DNA of 64,000 bases from Plectrocnemia conspersa (taxonomy: Eukaryota > Arthropoda > Insecta > Trichoptera > Polycentropodidae), in the NCBI GenBank assembly GCA_009617715.1, contig VTFK01000341.1:186001-250000 (forward strand), given 5' to 3'. Shown piece by piece: positions 12,751 through 24,867 of the stretch (within the stretch, counting starts at the first letter, position 1; every line of letters starts with the position of its first letter). Below the pieces are notes generated by a model, which was not told the origin of the DNA, did no database searches, and worked only from the letters and a program-made list of their open reading frames with translations. The translations under genes and the position numbers were made by a program.

Positions 12751-14411
12751 CAGTGGTCGGCAAACTTATTGGCCAAAGAGCCAAATATGTACATTACAAC
12801 GATTCAAAATAGTTCTGAGAGCCAAATCTGTTTTTTAATTTAGTAAACCTTTAATATTATTTTAGACCTTCATTAAATTACGGGTACACTGAATAAAACT
12901 TGGTTTCACACTTAATAAAGATTTATTTGTTGATAAACAATAATATGAAAGTAAGGTATCCATAAATTTAAATCATGACTGACTGACAAACACTTAATGC
13001 GAACAATGTCGTTGCATCTTCTTGGAGAGTTTCAGTAAGTCAGGTGTATATGTTGTTGTTTTTAATTTTAGGCATGATTCCAGGTTCTCATCAACGAGAC
13101 AACTTCTCAGTTTACTCTTGATAAAGTTCATGCTTGAAAAGGATTGTTCGCATGAATATGTAGAACCAAAAAGGGAAAGAACAGCAAACGCAAGTTTTTT
13201 CAGCTGATCGTAAGAGTCAGGAATACTATTCCAGACGTTGAAAATGATCATATCTTCATTCTCCAGGTCTTTCAAAGCAGACCACTTGTGTTGTGAACTA
13301 AGATCACATTCGTTCTTCTCCAATATTTTCAAATCAATACAAAGACGTTGAAATTTGGAGCTCCATTTTTCCTTGTTTTTTAAATCCTGCAATTGTATTT
13401 CAAAGTTACAATGTCAATGCCAAAAGGAGAAAATTTCAACTCAGTTATTATAGCATTAAGAAGATTTTTGACGAATGCTAAGGTCGCTTTGCTGTTTTTA
13501 AACTCCTGAAACCTGCTTCTGAAAATGCCTGAAACCTGAATGCTTCCTTCATATTTAAAATTGTTGTTTTGAAATGGTGTTTGTCAAAAGAGAAATTATT
13601 TTCTTGGCGATGCTTCAGCAGGCTCGGAAAGTGAAACAATGTTTCCCTTTCAAAATCTTGAGCAAAAAGGGATAATTTGTTTTCGAATGAAATGACTTCT
13701 TCTAACATCGAAAAAATTGTGTTTCCTTTCCCTTGTAGCTTACGGTTAAGCTGATTTAGATGAGACGTAACGTCTACTATGAAATGAAAGTTTTGGATCC
13801 ACTGATTGTCTGTAAGTTCTGGATAGTGAACACCCTTCTCAAGGAGAAATGCTTCAATTTCTGACAATAGGGACGCGAAACGTTTTAAAACGTTCCCTCT
13901 TGATAACCATCGAACCTTGTTATGAAGCAGAAGATCAGCGTACTCACTCTCCATTTTAACTAAAAATGATTTGAATTGACGATGATTAAGAGCTTTAGGT
14001 TCAATGGAGTTGATGATCGTGATCACTAATCTCATAACTTTACTAATTTCTTTCGGAAATGTCTGCGCACAAAGCGTTTCTTGGTGAATAATGCAATGAT
14101 AAACCAATATCTCGTGATTATTTTTTTCTTTCAAAATGGCAACAAACCCTTTTCTGGCGCCGGTCATACTTTTGGCCGGCTTTTCTGTAGCCGCCAAATA
14201 CGCAAATTGACAGCTGTCATACTACTACGCTGCGCTGCGCCCCTACCGGACGAAACAGGTACTACGTCAACGCTCACGCACACATTCAACGTTGCATGGA
14301 AAGGACATTTGACTAGAATTAGCGCCCGAGCCCGTGGATATTTGGCCAGAGCCACACTCAAGGAGCCAAAGAGCCGCATGCGGCTCCGGAGCCGCACTTT
14401 GCCGACCCCTG
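12751..14411 (-). mobile_element. hAT transposon, internally deleted, with 8-base target duplication
   Basis: The element begins CAGTGGTCGGCAAA and ends with the inverted match TTTGCCGACCCCTG. It is bordered on both sides by AGTTAGGG (12,743-12,750 and 14,412-14,419), a perfect 8-base target duplication, the hallmark of hAT transposons. It is 1,661 bases long and encodes only the middle and C-terminal parts of a transposase on the minus strand, so it is a deleted, non-autonomous copy. It sits inside a mariner-like element. Confidence 0.92.
12994..14197 (-). pseudogene. hAT transposase fragment (GTF2IRD2/ZBED-like family), frameshifted
   Basis: Two open segments on the minus strand, 14,197-13,478 (239 codons) and 13,392-12,994 (132 codons), read as consecutive parts of a hAT transposase interrupted by a frame break at about 13,400-13,480. 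The first starts inside the catalytic region (a KSMTGARKGFVA block) and includes the CHCIIHQE-like segment (seen as YHCIIHQETLC) and KVRWLSRG. The second holds the C-terminal dimerisation region (GSTYSCEQSFSSMNFIKSK). The N-terminal zinc finger and first catalytic segment are missing. It is not functional. Confidence 0.85.
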
Positions 14412-14539
14412 AGTTAGGGGAATAGGCCGAACCCAAATTTTTAATTGTTTGCTATTCAAAAATAAAAATTCTTCTTGAAAATAATATTTTTGTGTTTGTG
14501 TCCTAAACCCAAAACTTTTGCACAGTGATGATGGTAATA

Positions 14540-16820
14540 TTTACTACTAAATTTATTTTACTTTAAGCACCACCCCAAAAGCATAAATTCGTAATTTTTA
14601 GCATTTCTTCAGAGCCAGCAATATTGCCCTTTTGTTAGCGGTATAGGAACATTTGAGAATTGTCACAAATATAATTCAGAGATCGCGCAGTCTTCGATCG
14701 ATACAGATCATGATTAATATGGAAACCTGGTCAAATATTAGATTGCGAAAGAATTCGCTACTCGACAGGTTAAAGATTGAATGAACTCGTATGTGGCCAT
14801 TGCGGCCAATGACCGTCATTAGCGCACTACAACGTTTTCCTGCCAAAAAACGATTAATCGGCAGTGGGTGACCCAATCGAGCGAACCATGCGAGAAATCT
14901 CAGAATCGGGTCACCGCCGTTTATTGTCTCGTTGCGACAAAACGACCGTAACTGTAAACGCTCCGTTAGCAGCCGTAAATAAATCACTGTTCAGAGTAAA
15001 TATTTTGATAGCTGTCGGCGGTTCTCAAAATGATGAATGAAAGAAAATATTGCCCGCTCTGAGAAAAAAATATCATCTAAAAAAAATAATCGACATTTAA
15101 AAGTTAAAATTAAATGAAACAAGACATGATTTTTTTAAGCAGTCACTGTGATGCACTGTTTACAGCGTTAGACATTGTTTATAGTCATAGAAAACTGTGT
15201 ATACGTTATTTTTAGACACCCAACGCACGCAGAAATCTAGATAACCTGGTAACCGTTTCAGCTCTGGACACTACTCAATATTACATTGCACTCCTATCTT
15301 CATGATTACCATAAGTTATTTCTATAAATAAATACATGGTTATGAATCTCAGCTACAGTTTCTCATTACGCATATAAAAAAAAGGATCACAGAACCAATC
15401 CTACATGTTACATTTATAAGTAGCATGCCTAGTTACTAGTAAAAATGGGGCAAGCGATCTGACATTATCACCATTTTTTATAAAATATAATAACACATAA
15501 AACACATATCTATGCAGCGACTAAATTTTCTCTGTATGTATTACAAATACTGTAGCAATAATTAAAATATATTTTATAAATATATTACTATCACAATGAG
15601 GTTTATCTATAAGCTACGTTATTACCGGACATAAACAATATATGAAACGGAAAAACATTATTATTATTATTAAGTACTTAAATATTATATTTTTAGGTAT
15701 ACACATATAATAAAAAATAGATTAACCTTCGTTTCGCACAATTGCGATTTATTTAAATTTTAATCATTAGCATTACTGTACACTGCACTGTCATTCCTTT
15801 TGAGTTATACAATGTCATACCACAAACGACATAATAACGTTCTCTACCAATATGGCACTAATCTACTATGACTATAAAATCAAGTTTATTTTTGTACAGT
15901 ACTTTTCTGCGAAAAGGTAAGATCGTTTCGCGTCGCGCTGTAAGTTCGTTCAATCGACTTTTACTGTTATCAAGAAAAACATTACCTATAATAAAGAAGA
16001 ATTTCTGTTCTACGTAATATTATATTAATTAAATAAATAATTGATTTATTGATTTTGATTGTCAAGGATTCATACAATAAATATTTATTTTATTATAATA
16101 TTAACATATATTTGCAACATTCGTTGATTATTCCATAGTATAAATTTTGTTATATCAATTATATAACAAGTATTAGTAGTGTAGTTTAGAGAGTAAAGTA
16201 AGGATACATAATCTGCATGAGGTTGTGTCGGAGTGCTGTCAGATTTACATCTTCTATGTGTTTTATGTAAACTGTATTTTATAATTACACTCTAGAAATT
16301 AAATATTGTATTATTAGCCATTTTGATATAATTGCATACTTTAAATGTTTTATCATATTAGATACAAACATAAATAGATCTTAATCTATTTTGATAGACA
16401 CGTTTATGTATGATTTGTTACAAATTAGTAATTAATCAAGAATTTTTCAGTATATGCAGGGCCGCCGAAAGCAATGTTTCCGAGCCTCAAGACAAAAATG
16501 GTATTTTATATATTTTTCAACATTGTCATATAATTTCTTTAATAAAAAATAATATGTATGAGTCAACCCTTTCTATGCTACAAATAAATATAAAAATTAG
16601 CCACCGTTGCGACATATTTTCTGAAATCATATTTTATGCGAAATATTTTAAATAGGCATTAAAATTATTGAAAATATCTACTAAATATAAACTTGATAAT
16701 TAGTCGTGTTTTCTTTGCTGCTCAGTGTTGCCATATAGTGAACGTGAATCGTGCCATTGTGATAAAAACATGATTATCAAGAATTTTCATAATAATAACA
16801 CGAGTGAGAATCGATTAAAG
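14540..16820. other. non-coding stretch with one less AT-rich island
   Basis: About 14,600-15,000 has balanced composition and several CpGs but no supported exon and could be a conserved regulatory block. The rest, to 16,820, is AT-rich with no gene seen. Confidence 0.3.
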
Positions 16821-17070
16821 CACATCTAAACCGAATTTTGCCTAATAGGAGAGCGCAAAAAACAATTATCCCTTCTCAGAAGTCAAAAATCCACGTCAAA
16901 AGCAATAAAATCGTGCCGTCGCCGTCACAGTGCGAATGCTCGTTACCGAGCATTCCCACTGTGACGACGCCGACACGATTTTATTGCTTTTGACGTGAAT
17001 TTTTGCCTTCTGAGAAGTGATAATCGTTTTTGCGCTCTCCTATTGACCAAAATTCAGTTTGAATATACTT
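16821..17070. repeat. near-perfect 250-base hairpin (inverted repeat)
   Basis: Two arms of about 120 bases are inverted copies of each other, with a 4-base loop TTAC between AATGCTCG and CGAGCATT (16,935-16,954). Shared arm blocks include AGGAGAGCGCAAAAA, CTTCTCAGAAG and CACGTCAAAAGCAATAAAAT. Single-arm relatives occur near 23,215-23,400, 28,610-28,740 and 51,475-51,606, so this is a dispersed foldback/MITE-like family. Confidence 0.85.
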
Positions 17071-17290
17071 TGATCAGTCCTCTTATATTAAAGGTCAATA
17101 GTAATATCGGTAATGATAGCTATCATATTTTTAAAACATAGTGTAATATCGAAATGTCTGTCTGTACTTATTCTTCCGCTTATTTTACCCTGAAAGATGA
17201 GTTGGGTTATGTTGTATTTTGGACTTGACCTAATGAAAGTTCTAAAACTATAATTAGTTTTATAGCTTTCATTAGGTTAGGTTTGGGTTT
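17071..17290. repeat. right flank of the hairpin repeat, ending in a second palindrome
   Basis: Segments such as TTTTAAAACATAGT and TTTTGGACTTGACCTAATGA match 28,690-28,905 in the same order, so the repeat unit extends past the hairpin. Both copies end in a palindrome built on CCTAATGAAAGTTCTAAAAC and its inverse. Confidence 0.6.
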
Positions 17291-17339
17291 GAACAGCAAA
17301 TGGACGTTTCGCAACTGTCAAATTGAGTTTCATAGACAT

Positions 17340-17570
17340 TTTAGAGTAGCATATTATCAGTTAAAATATATTTTCGCTAGTAGAAATACATATCTACTAG
17401 TGAAAATGTATTTGGACTTTACTAGTGAAAATATAACTTTACCAACAAATACACATTCTATATAAATATACAGCAAAGTTGAAATCTTATAATTTTACTA
17501 ACCAGATAATTTATATTTGCACTGGTAAAAATATATATCTACTGGTGAAAATATATTCTGATATGATTTT
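17340..17570. repeat. short-motif repeat cluster (CTAGTGAAAATATA family)
   Basis: Units like ATCTACTAGTGAAAATGTAT and ACTGGTGAAAATATAT recur five or six times. The same motifs appear in inverse orientation at the right window edge (63,890-64,000), so they belong to a dispersed element. Confidence 0.5.
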
Positions 17571-19960
17571 CCTGAAATGACATATTTTAAAAAAATATTT
17601 ACGGAATAGATTCTAGATTTTCTTTTAGGAATAACCATTTGAAACTGAATGTATTATTTATTTATTTTGTTGCATTAAATGATATAGAATCTGATATGTG
17701 TGATTCTTCTGCTATTATGCAAAAAATGGGAGACTTTTAATAGCACATTATTAGCTTTGACATAATCATGGGCTACATTTAGCAGATCTGAAAATCCTCT
17801 ATTTAAAAAAAAAAGTATAGAATCGAAGAGTTACATTCTAACAGTGACAATGATATTAAAGTTAATGAAGAAGATTCTAAGGATGACTTATCACAATATA
17901 TAGGTCTGATGTTAGGAATATAATTTAAGGATCGTAAATATTCAGATGCAAAAAATAATAAAAAAAAACTATTATAGGTAATCTTAAAATTGTATTAAAA
18001 TGTAAAATATCCATCGTTAGAAATGGTGTTCAACAATGAATTCGAAAAAAGTATAAAAAAGTAAAGCATGCTTTACACTGGTGTTTCTTCTTAAAAATAT
18101 AATAGAAGTATTTAAAATATTTCTACAGTAAGTAATTGTGTTTAACAAAAAAATATGTGTAAGTAGTAATTGCTGATTTAGAATTAGAAAACAAGATGAA
18201 ATACAAATATTTTTGAGAATATAGATGTAAATTAAGAAAATTGTACTGTTATGTTATATTTTAGCAGAGATTTAAAATTGGTAACTGTGAAAGGAACGCT
18301 GAAATTTTTGTTTATAAATTTAGAAATAAGTTGAGAGCTTCTCATTGGAAATAAAAATAAAATAAACAATGACAACATATCGCTTCATAAATTCCATTAA
18401 AATCCTCATGTATTTAAGAAAAAAATGCCTTTTAAAGCTGATTGAAAAAAATAAATATACAAAATAGCATATCTTTTGAAACAGTCAAAATATTTCTTAT
18501 GTCATAATTTTATAACCATAAAGTCAAATATTATTTTTATTAGATTTATTATAAGTTAAATAAATAAAGCACTATGCGGATTACGATATTTCAGCATTTT
18601 TTGTAATATTTAGATTGTAGATGATTATGTAAATCAAAATAAAAATAGCGGAATAGCTGTATATCACTGTATTATATATTTTTATATAGTTGCACTACTA
18701 ATACAAACGATTCGTAGTATACAAGAAAATAATCCATTTGTAACAGGCAAAAGGCGTGGTGCCTTACAGAATGTGATGAACGAATAAATTGGTGGCGACA
18801 TTCCAATGCAATTCTATACAGCGACCGCACTTCGTGACATAATTGGGACAATGGTCAAAGATACATTTATTTATCGTTGTTCGGTGTTTAGTGAAGTATG
18901 GTCACTCTAACCAGACGCGTATTTATCAGGAAGAAAACAAACCCGCGGAGTCAGTCACCTCGCACATGTGGGTGTATTTTTTCTTTATTTGTAGTCACAC
19001 CCACGAAGGTTCAACACCACATCAAAGTGTGTTGTGACCTTTTTTTAAGAAAAAAAAATACCGCAATACAATCTAGGTTGACCTTAGCTTGTAACTAGTA
19101 TTTTAACAATCGTAAATTGCTAAGAGTCGTACTATTGATACGCTACAATGAGTTATAAATTAAATCCGAGCACCGTTCGTTTCTCAAAATTTACGTTGAG
19201 GTATGTTGAACTTTAAACGCTAAATTCACACGAATTACAATTGAACTTGTATTGAATTTTAACAAGACATTAATGTCTCTATTGTATTTCTTTGAATTTT
19301 TAACGACTAAATTATGAGTAATACTAACTACAGGTGTCTGATTATTCACTCAATGTGATAGATGGGAATTTCTATAGAATTTAGCATTTTGATTGCACTT
19401 TGATCTTATTTGTAAATTAGCTGCTAAGAAAAAATATTTTTTATTGTAAAATATACTCATATGGTGACAAGATTTGAGTTGAACTAAAAATATCTGCACA
19501 AAGAAGTCTTGTGCGAATCTTTAAAACGGTAGTTCAAATAAATTACAATAATGTATTATATTACTATTTATTCAGTGCAACATTTTTAAATGTTGTTTAA
19601 AGTTAATGAGTAGGTACATGTTTTTTCTTATAAAGATAAGGCAAACATAAATATTTACGTTATGCGAAGAAATACGTATATTTTTTCCACATAAATAATC
19701 CATAAAAAATATTAAATAAATATTTTTCTTGTGAGATTATTATTCAGTATCAGCAATGTTAAACTAAAACTAGTAATGGCAAAAGAAAAATATTATCATT
19801 AAATAACTATGTAACTAAAGTAGTGTTTTAGCTAATAATAATCATAATTTTAATTCAGTATTTTAACATTTTTAAGTCTACTTCTATAATTTTTAATTTC
19901 GCTGTTGATGTGTTATTTTAAATTCATAAAAAATAAAAACCGTTGATTTTTATATATAAT
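17571..19960. other. non-coding stretch, no gene seen
   Basis: AT-rich sequence. A slightly GC-richer patch at 18,730-19,100 holds only short open frames without recognisable domains. Nothing else is supported. Confidence 0.35.
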
Positions 19961-19971
19961 AAAATATTGGT

Positions 19972-20097
19972 GCCCGACTGTCAAAAGAATATTTCACACC
20001 TTCGAGGGTTCCTCAAATGTCCAACCTAGGCCCTCTACTATTCACGTTACTTATTAATGACATAAATATGGCAGTTACAAATTCAAGTTTTCTTGAT
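19972..20097 (+). pseudogene. non-LTR retrotransposon reverse transcriptase fragment
   Basis: In one frame this short stretch reads VPQMSNLGPLLFTLLINDIN, the degenerate form of the VPQGSxLGPLLF...NDI reverse-transcriptase motif of jockey-like LINE elements. The frame decays on both sides and the catalytic YADD box is not present. It is a small LINE fossil. Confidence 0.7.
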
Positions 20098-20109
20098 TAA
20101 AAAGTATTT

Positions 20110-23100
20110 GAATGCATTCAATCTGTAGCGGACTCTATGAAGATAGGTTTTAGAAAATGGCATAGTATGCTATCTGAAATTCAAACCCTCCTGTAAATAA
20201 TTAAATATATTTAATATAGCAAAGTATCATTGACCTCAAATCAAAGGACAATAAAAATATGAATATAATTATCATTATTATATATAATGCTGACTTATCA
20301 CTATCAACAGCCATAATGACAACATATGTATAATTCGCGTCATTCTTGTAAGTCTATTGTGTTCTGTACATGAATATTTTTAAAATGCTCAGACATGGCG
20401 CCTGTCAAATCAACTAAGCAGACGCCGAGATACGCGACTCAAATCCACAAAAAAAAGCAATTGCTTGTGAACACAAAAATAAAGAAATAAAAAACATCAA
20501 AGCATGATTAACGTGGTGATACATGAAAAGCATTTCTCTGGATGCGTGAGTAACCATGGGCGAGATCTGTGGCGCCACATCTGAAAATTCTCAACTGGGG
20601 TAACCAACACATGAGATGTTCCATTGTATGACTTGTAAATAATGTTGCATATACATAGTGCATACACTACTTTTCATTATAAAATTGCATAACATCCGGT
20701 ATGTAAAGAACGCATCGTGTACAACTATTACGTATGCGTATTTCATAATATTGTAGCACTTTTTTTAATTCAAATATGTAAAAACAATACAAAATGAAAG
20801 TGAACGCTCGATTATGTTATATTTATAAATATATAGGACTTCCTGTGAAACATCACTAATCGCATCGGTCACAGTTTAACAACCAAATTGGTTGTTCCGG
20901 TCAGACATCATCATAATTCATCATAACACAAAAAGATATTGGGTTTTTTCATTATAATATTCATACATATGTACATAATATTTTTCCGCATGCGTTGAAT
21001 TTATAGGCATATGCTTTTTTATTGCCTTTTAGGCTTTATACAGTATCGCCGTACATGTACGGCCGTCGATTCTTCATTATTTGAAACACCTTAGCTAGTA
21101 ACATATGTACGGAAAAATTTTTATTATCTTAAATACTCGATAAAAACAAAATTATGCGAATTTTGGGGTCCGTTTTGCTGTCTCATACTTTGTGTATCCT
21201 TGTAAAATTCATAGAGCCGGCTTCGTGCTTCACCAAAATTCCATCGTCTATTTTGCGGGGCCCTTCGAACCATTTATGCTATAAACAATGGCGAGAACAA
21301 CCTGAATGTGTCGTTTCTATAATGTTGTTACATGTTGGATCCTGTGTTTTCTTCTGACAAGTTCCATGCTTCATAAATAATAGGCGCTTCAATTTTCAAC
21401 ATATGTTGATTGTTAGCGGTGCTTCGAAAACTTTTTAAGTCGAGCCTATTTTTAAAGTCAGCAATATTTTTACCAAAGAATAAATTATTAAGATTCAATA
21501 ATGTAAAGATTTCTTAGTGGCTATATAATACATTTTGATGTAAATTTCTACCATAAACAAAGTGTTAAAAAACAATATAATTTGTTGAAAATTAAGTTAA
21601 TGCCTTAATTTATTATTGTTATGTATTGCATATTTATAAGACGATACGACATATCATTGTTTCTTAAAATGTATGTCAAACATATTGCTATAAATACGGA
21701 ATCTTTGTTTTGGCATTCCGCACCATACAGTCCGTCAGGACACTGATAATATCGATCTTGCCGAAAATTTAATTCGAATACCTTAAACCCTTTTGGAAAA
21801 CTTTATACTTGAAGATTAATAGCTGCATTAGTTTAAAAATAATTATATGATATTAGGTAATAATTTGCCAGAGGCTATTATGTTTGGTTTAACACTTTCC
21901 GGTCCAAACTCAGGATTGTTTTTCCACTTTCGTCTCGGATTAGCACCAAAACGGGGCATGCCATTACACACGCGCACATGTCATCCATTACGAAACCTGT
22001 CATTTCATAGTACTACCATAAAGTATACAATCATAATATGCAAGACGATTTTTTACGGTCGTACATGGTACATCCATTCTCGCAGATAACCGCGACGCTA
22101 TGCGAATCTAACCGTTTTTGTCGCTGTTCATAATAGCATTTTTTCAACCCAGCATTTCAGCAGTCATCGGACATTGTTGGGAATGTTTGATAATACAACA
22201 ATCGCATAATTGTTTATGAATAAGCATTTTTTTTTTGAACACATAAATTTGTACAACAACGTTGACACGCATGCTGGACAGGATTTTTTTATAGGATTTG
22301 AAACATGTATTCGGTTGCGCAATGATTCAACATCATGAATGAAGCTTCCAATTATGCCAAAAAGATTGTTGTAACCTTCGTCGGTTCACGCTACGTGGAG
22401 CACCATAGCCAAATAAAGATGTTGTCACCGGTTCTACTGTTACGGTCGAGCGCTTCAGATGCGATTTCTAGTGTTCTAAACCAGATTCGTCTCGTGTTTC
22501 TCAAATAGAAGATAATGCATCGAGACGAGTTCTTCTGTGTGCCGTTGACAAATGACCCTGGAGATGTAAGGTGGCTTCGGCTCTTCGTCTTCTTGATCTC
22601 GACCCTCGCTCTCGAGTCGCTTTCGTCTTCATTGTTTTGAGTCTTTGTTGGTGAAAACGTCCGATACGACAAATGACTCGTCACGATTTTTGACATGTCA
22701 GCAGACGCAACATTTGCAAGACAATTACTTTCGATGACAGTGAAGGATGTTGAGATGTGTTATGTTGGAGCATTAAAAATCGTTTCAACGTTCCTGGTTT
22801 GTGGTATGTGCATTCGACTCAATTGTGTATAGGAAGGGCACATTTCTTAAGTACAGTAGTTTATGAAAAATAATGAATCTATTTACTAACTACTTTCAAC
22901 AATCTTGTAAAATAATATTCAGTATATGTTCTACCTTGACTTGTATATGCATTATAAAAATTTTAACCATGATAAATAACTTTCAATATTTTTCTTACAA
23001 TATTAATACACCAAAATAAGAATGAGTTTTTTTAACTGATTTTGAAGACTGAGCTTTTGTTAATATTTTTTGAACCACCTACAGTTAGTGTATTGTCTGC

Positions 23101-23214
23101 ATCATGGGTCATTTAATGAAATACTATGAATCTTAATTTCATCGAAATATTTAAAAAACCACCACTGACTAGCCAATTTTATATGGTAGTTATCCTTGCC
23201 GATATTACTATAGA
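20110..23214. other. non-coding stretch, no gene supported
   Basis: Contains several patches with CpGs (20,390-20,610; 21,150-21,360; 21,840-22,100; 22,380-22,720) and short open frames on both strands. None shows a known domain, convincing splice partners or a coherent start. These patches may be old transposon pieces or regulatory DNA. Confidence 0.3.
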
Positions 23215-23400
23215 CTTCTAATATAAGAATAACGGTCAAAGTATATTCAAAGCGAATTTTTGCGCAGTGGTTTAGATATGCTTCATTCGATTCTCACTCT
23301 TCTAATTCGTAATATTAACACTATATAACCGAGGGTTTCCAATGTGACGGCGACGGAACGAATTTATTGCTTTTGACGTGGATTTTAAACAAGGAGGTCA
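23215..23400. repeat. diverged copy of the hairpin repeat family
   Basis: Shares GGTCAAAGTATATTCAAA, the GATATGCTTCATTCGATTCTCAC block and TTATTGCTTTTGACGTGGATTTT with the hairpin at 16,821-17,070, but the arms are broken. Confidence 0.6.
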
Positions 23401-24539
23401 TTTGGGATGGGGCAATTGCGGCATTTGAATTTAAAATTGCGTGAAAAAGTAAATATTTGACAACATTCCACTTGTCTTTTCGTGTAGCACATTCTACAGA
23501 CTGTCAACATTTGTTAATACAAGAGCTTTTTATGTGAAAAACCATCGAACATTTGGGGATGCTAATCCCTTGAATCTCCGATCGCCACGTTCGTCGGGAT
23601 AATAAATGCACTTGTCGGTGAGTCGTACAGACTATTTTTAAAATGTACAAAGCATTTTGGTTTAATAGACTTTTTACGCGTATTTGATACCTTCTTTTTA
23701 CCTGATCTGATGGTCCCCATTTTTCAAAACGGCTAGAAGATATAGAACTAACAAGTAGAGAATAATTTAACTACATATTCTTGCCTAACGTGAATTTATG
23801 TACAATAAATATTATTTTATCTTGAAAACATAATAATAACATTAAATATTAAAAATGTCTTTCATAAAAATATTCATATCTAATAATTGTAATTAAATTT
23901 AATCTTTATAATCTAAAAATATGTATTGGAATTAATCACAGTTTTCTTATCAGAAACGTAAAATAATGTAAATAAAGCTTTTATGTTATGTTATATCGGT
24001 CTATTTACAAATGTTTAAATAAGAAATAAAGTTTAGCGACTACGCATGTTTCTAATCAGTACATTTTAGTTTATCCTTTACAAAATTTATATGTTAAAGT
24101 TGTAAATAACAACCCTTTATAATATAATACATGTAAATGCTAAAAGACCTTTGAAAGCCTTACAACGGTAGTCCATTGTAAATCTGCTGCTAAAAACATT
24201 AATTATATTACAAGGGGAACTTTACAAAAATAGATTTCTAGCCGCCGCACATAGAGGTCTTGTTTCGAAAATATCTCAAAAAGGGGGATTTTCGGTGGGG
24301 TGAAGCGATCGTCGCAGTAATAAATAAACGTCTTTAAAAGTACCCTAAAATAGGGATCGAGTCAACGACTTCAGTACAATAAAAAAAAATCACAATATAA
24401 AAGGAAGCGATTTATATTTTTTAACCGTTTGTAAATATATTTAAAACATGGTTTAAAAAAAGTTTGCTTAGACCGGTAGAATAAAAAATAACGGAAATTG
24501 AAAAGGAAGTGCAAAACAAGTTTTTTTTTTAAAGTTTTC
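23401..24539. other. non-coding stretch, no gene seen
   Basis: AT-rich. No open frame or repeat of note was identified. Confidence 0.3.
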
Positions 24540-24867
24540 GCCGTTTGCTTCTAAGTTGATTTTTAAATATAGAACGTGACTCACCCGCGAAACGCCGACT
24601 GGGTGCGCTCTTTTCGTCACAAAGCTGTCAAATCAATCTTACGATTCAATTCACTGTATCCATATTATGAAAACGAAAACACTGAACGAACACTGTTGGC
24701 GTAGTATCGTAGCGCGCTACGCGAACTGAGTTTGCGAATCGCGGATCGTAATTCGCGCCAAACTGTGCGCAGCTAAAAGCGCGACCGGACGGCCCGAAGC
24801 GCAAGACCACAATAAACTCGGCCATACGCCGGCCGACCGCCTCGGATGAATTAATCATATCGCTGCG
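24540..24867 (+). promoter_or_regulatory. CpG-dense island ending at a splice donor, candidate promoter/first exon
   Basis: This is one of the most CpG-dense stretches of the gene-poor half (GAATCGCGGATCG, GCGCGACCGGACGG, CGCCGGCCGACCGCC). It ends CTGCGTG followed by GTAAGAG, a good 5' splice site. There is no long plus-strand frame. It might be a transcription start with an untranslated exon, or a transposon fragment. Confidence 0.25.

Larger units (their letters stand above)
12581..14530. mobile_element. Tc1/mariner-like non-autonomous element split by a hAT insertion
   Basis: The left end GTATTGTGCAAAAGTTTTGG (from about 12,582) matches the inverted right end CACTGTGCAAAAGTTTTGG (14,508-14,526 read in reverse). 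Such ends are typical of Tc1/mariner elements. Removing the inserted hAT element leaves an interior of only about 290 bases with no transposase, so the host copy is MITE-like. The ends are imperfect and the TA duplication is not clear. Confidence 0.6.

Noticed and set aside
22391..22696. 101-codon minus-strand frame in a GC-richer patch
   Set aside because: No domain, no convincing splice sites and no repeat relationship. Length is within what such a patch gives by chance.
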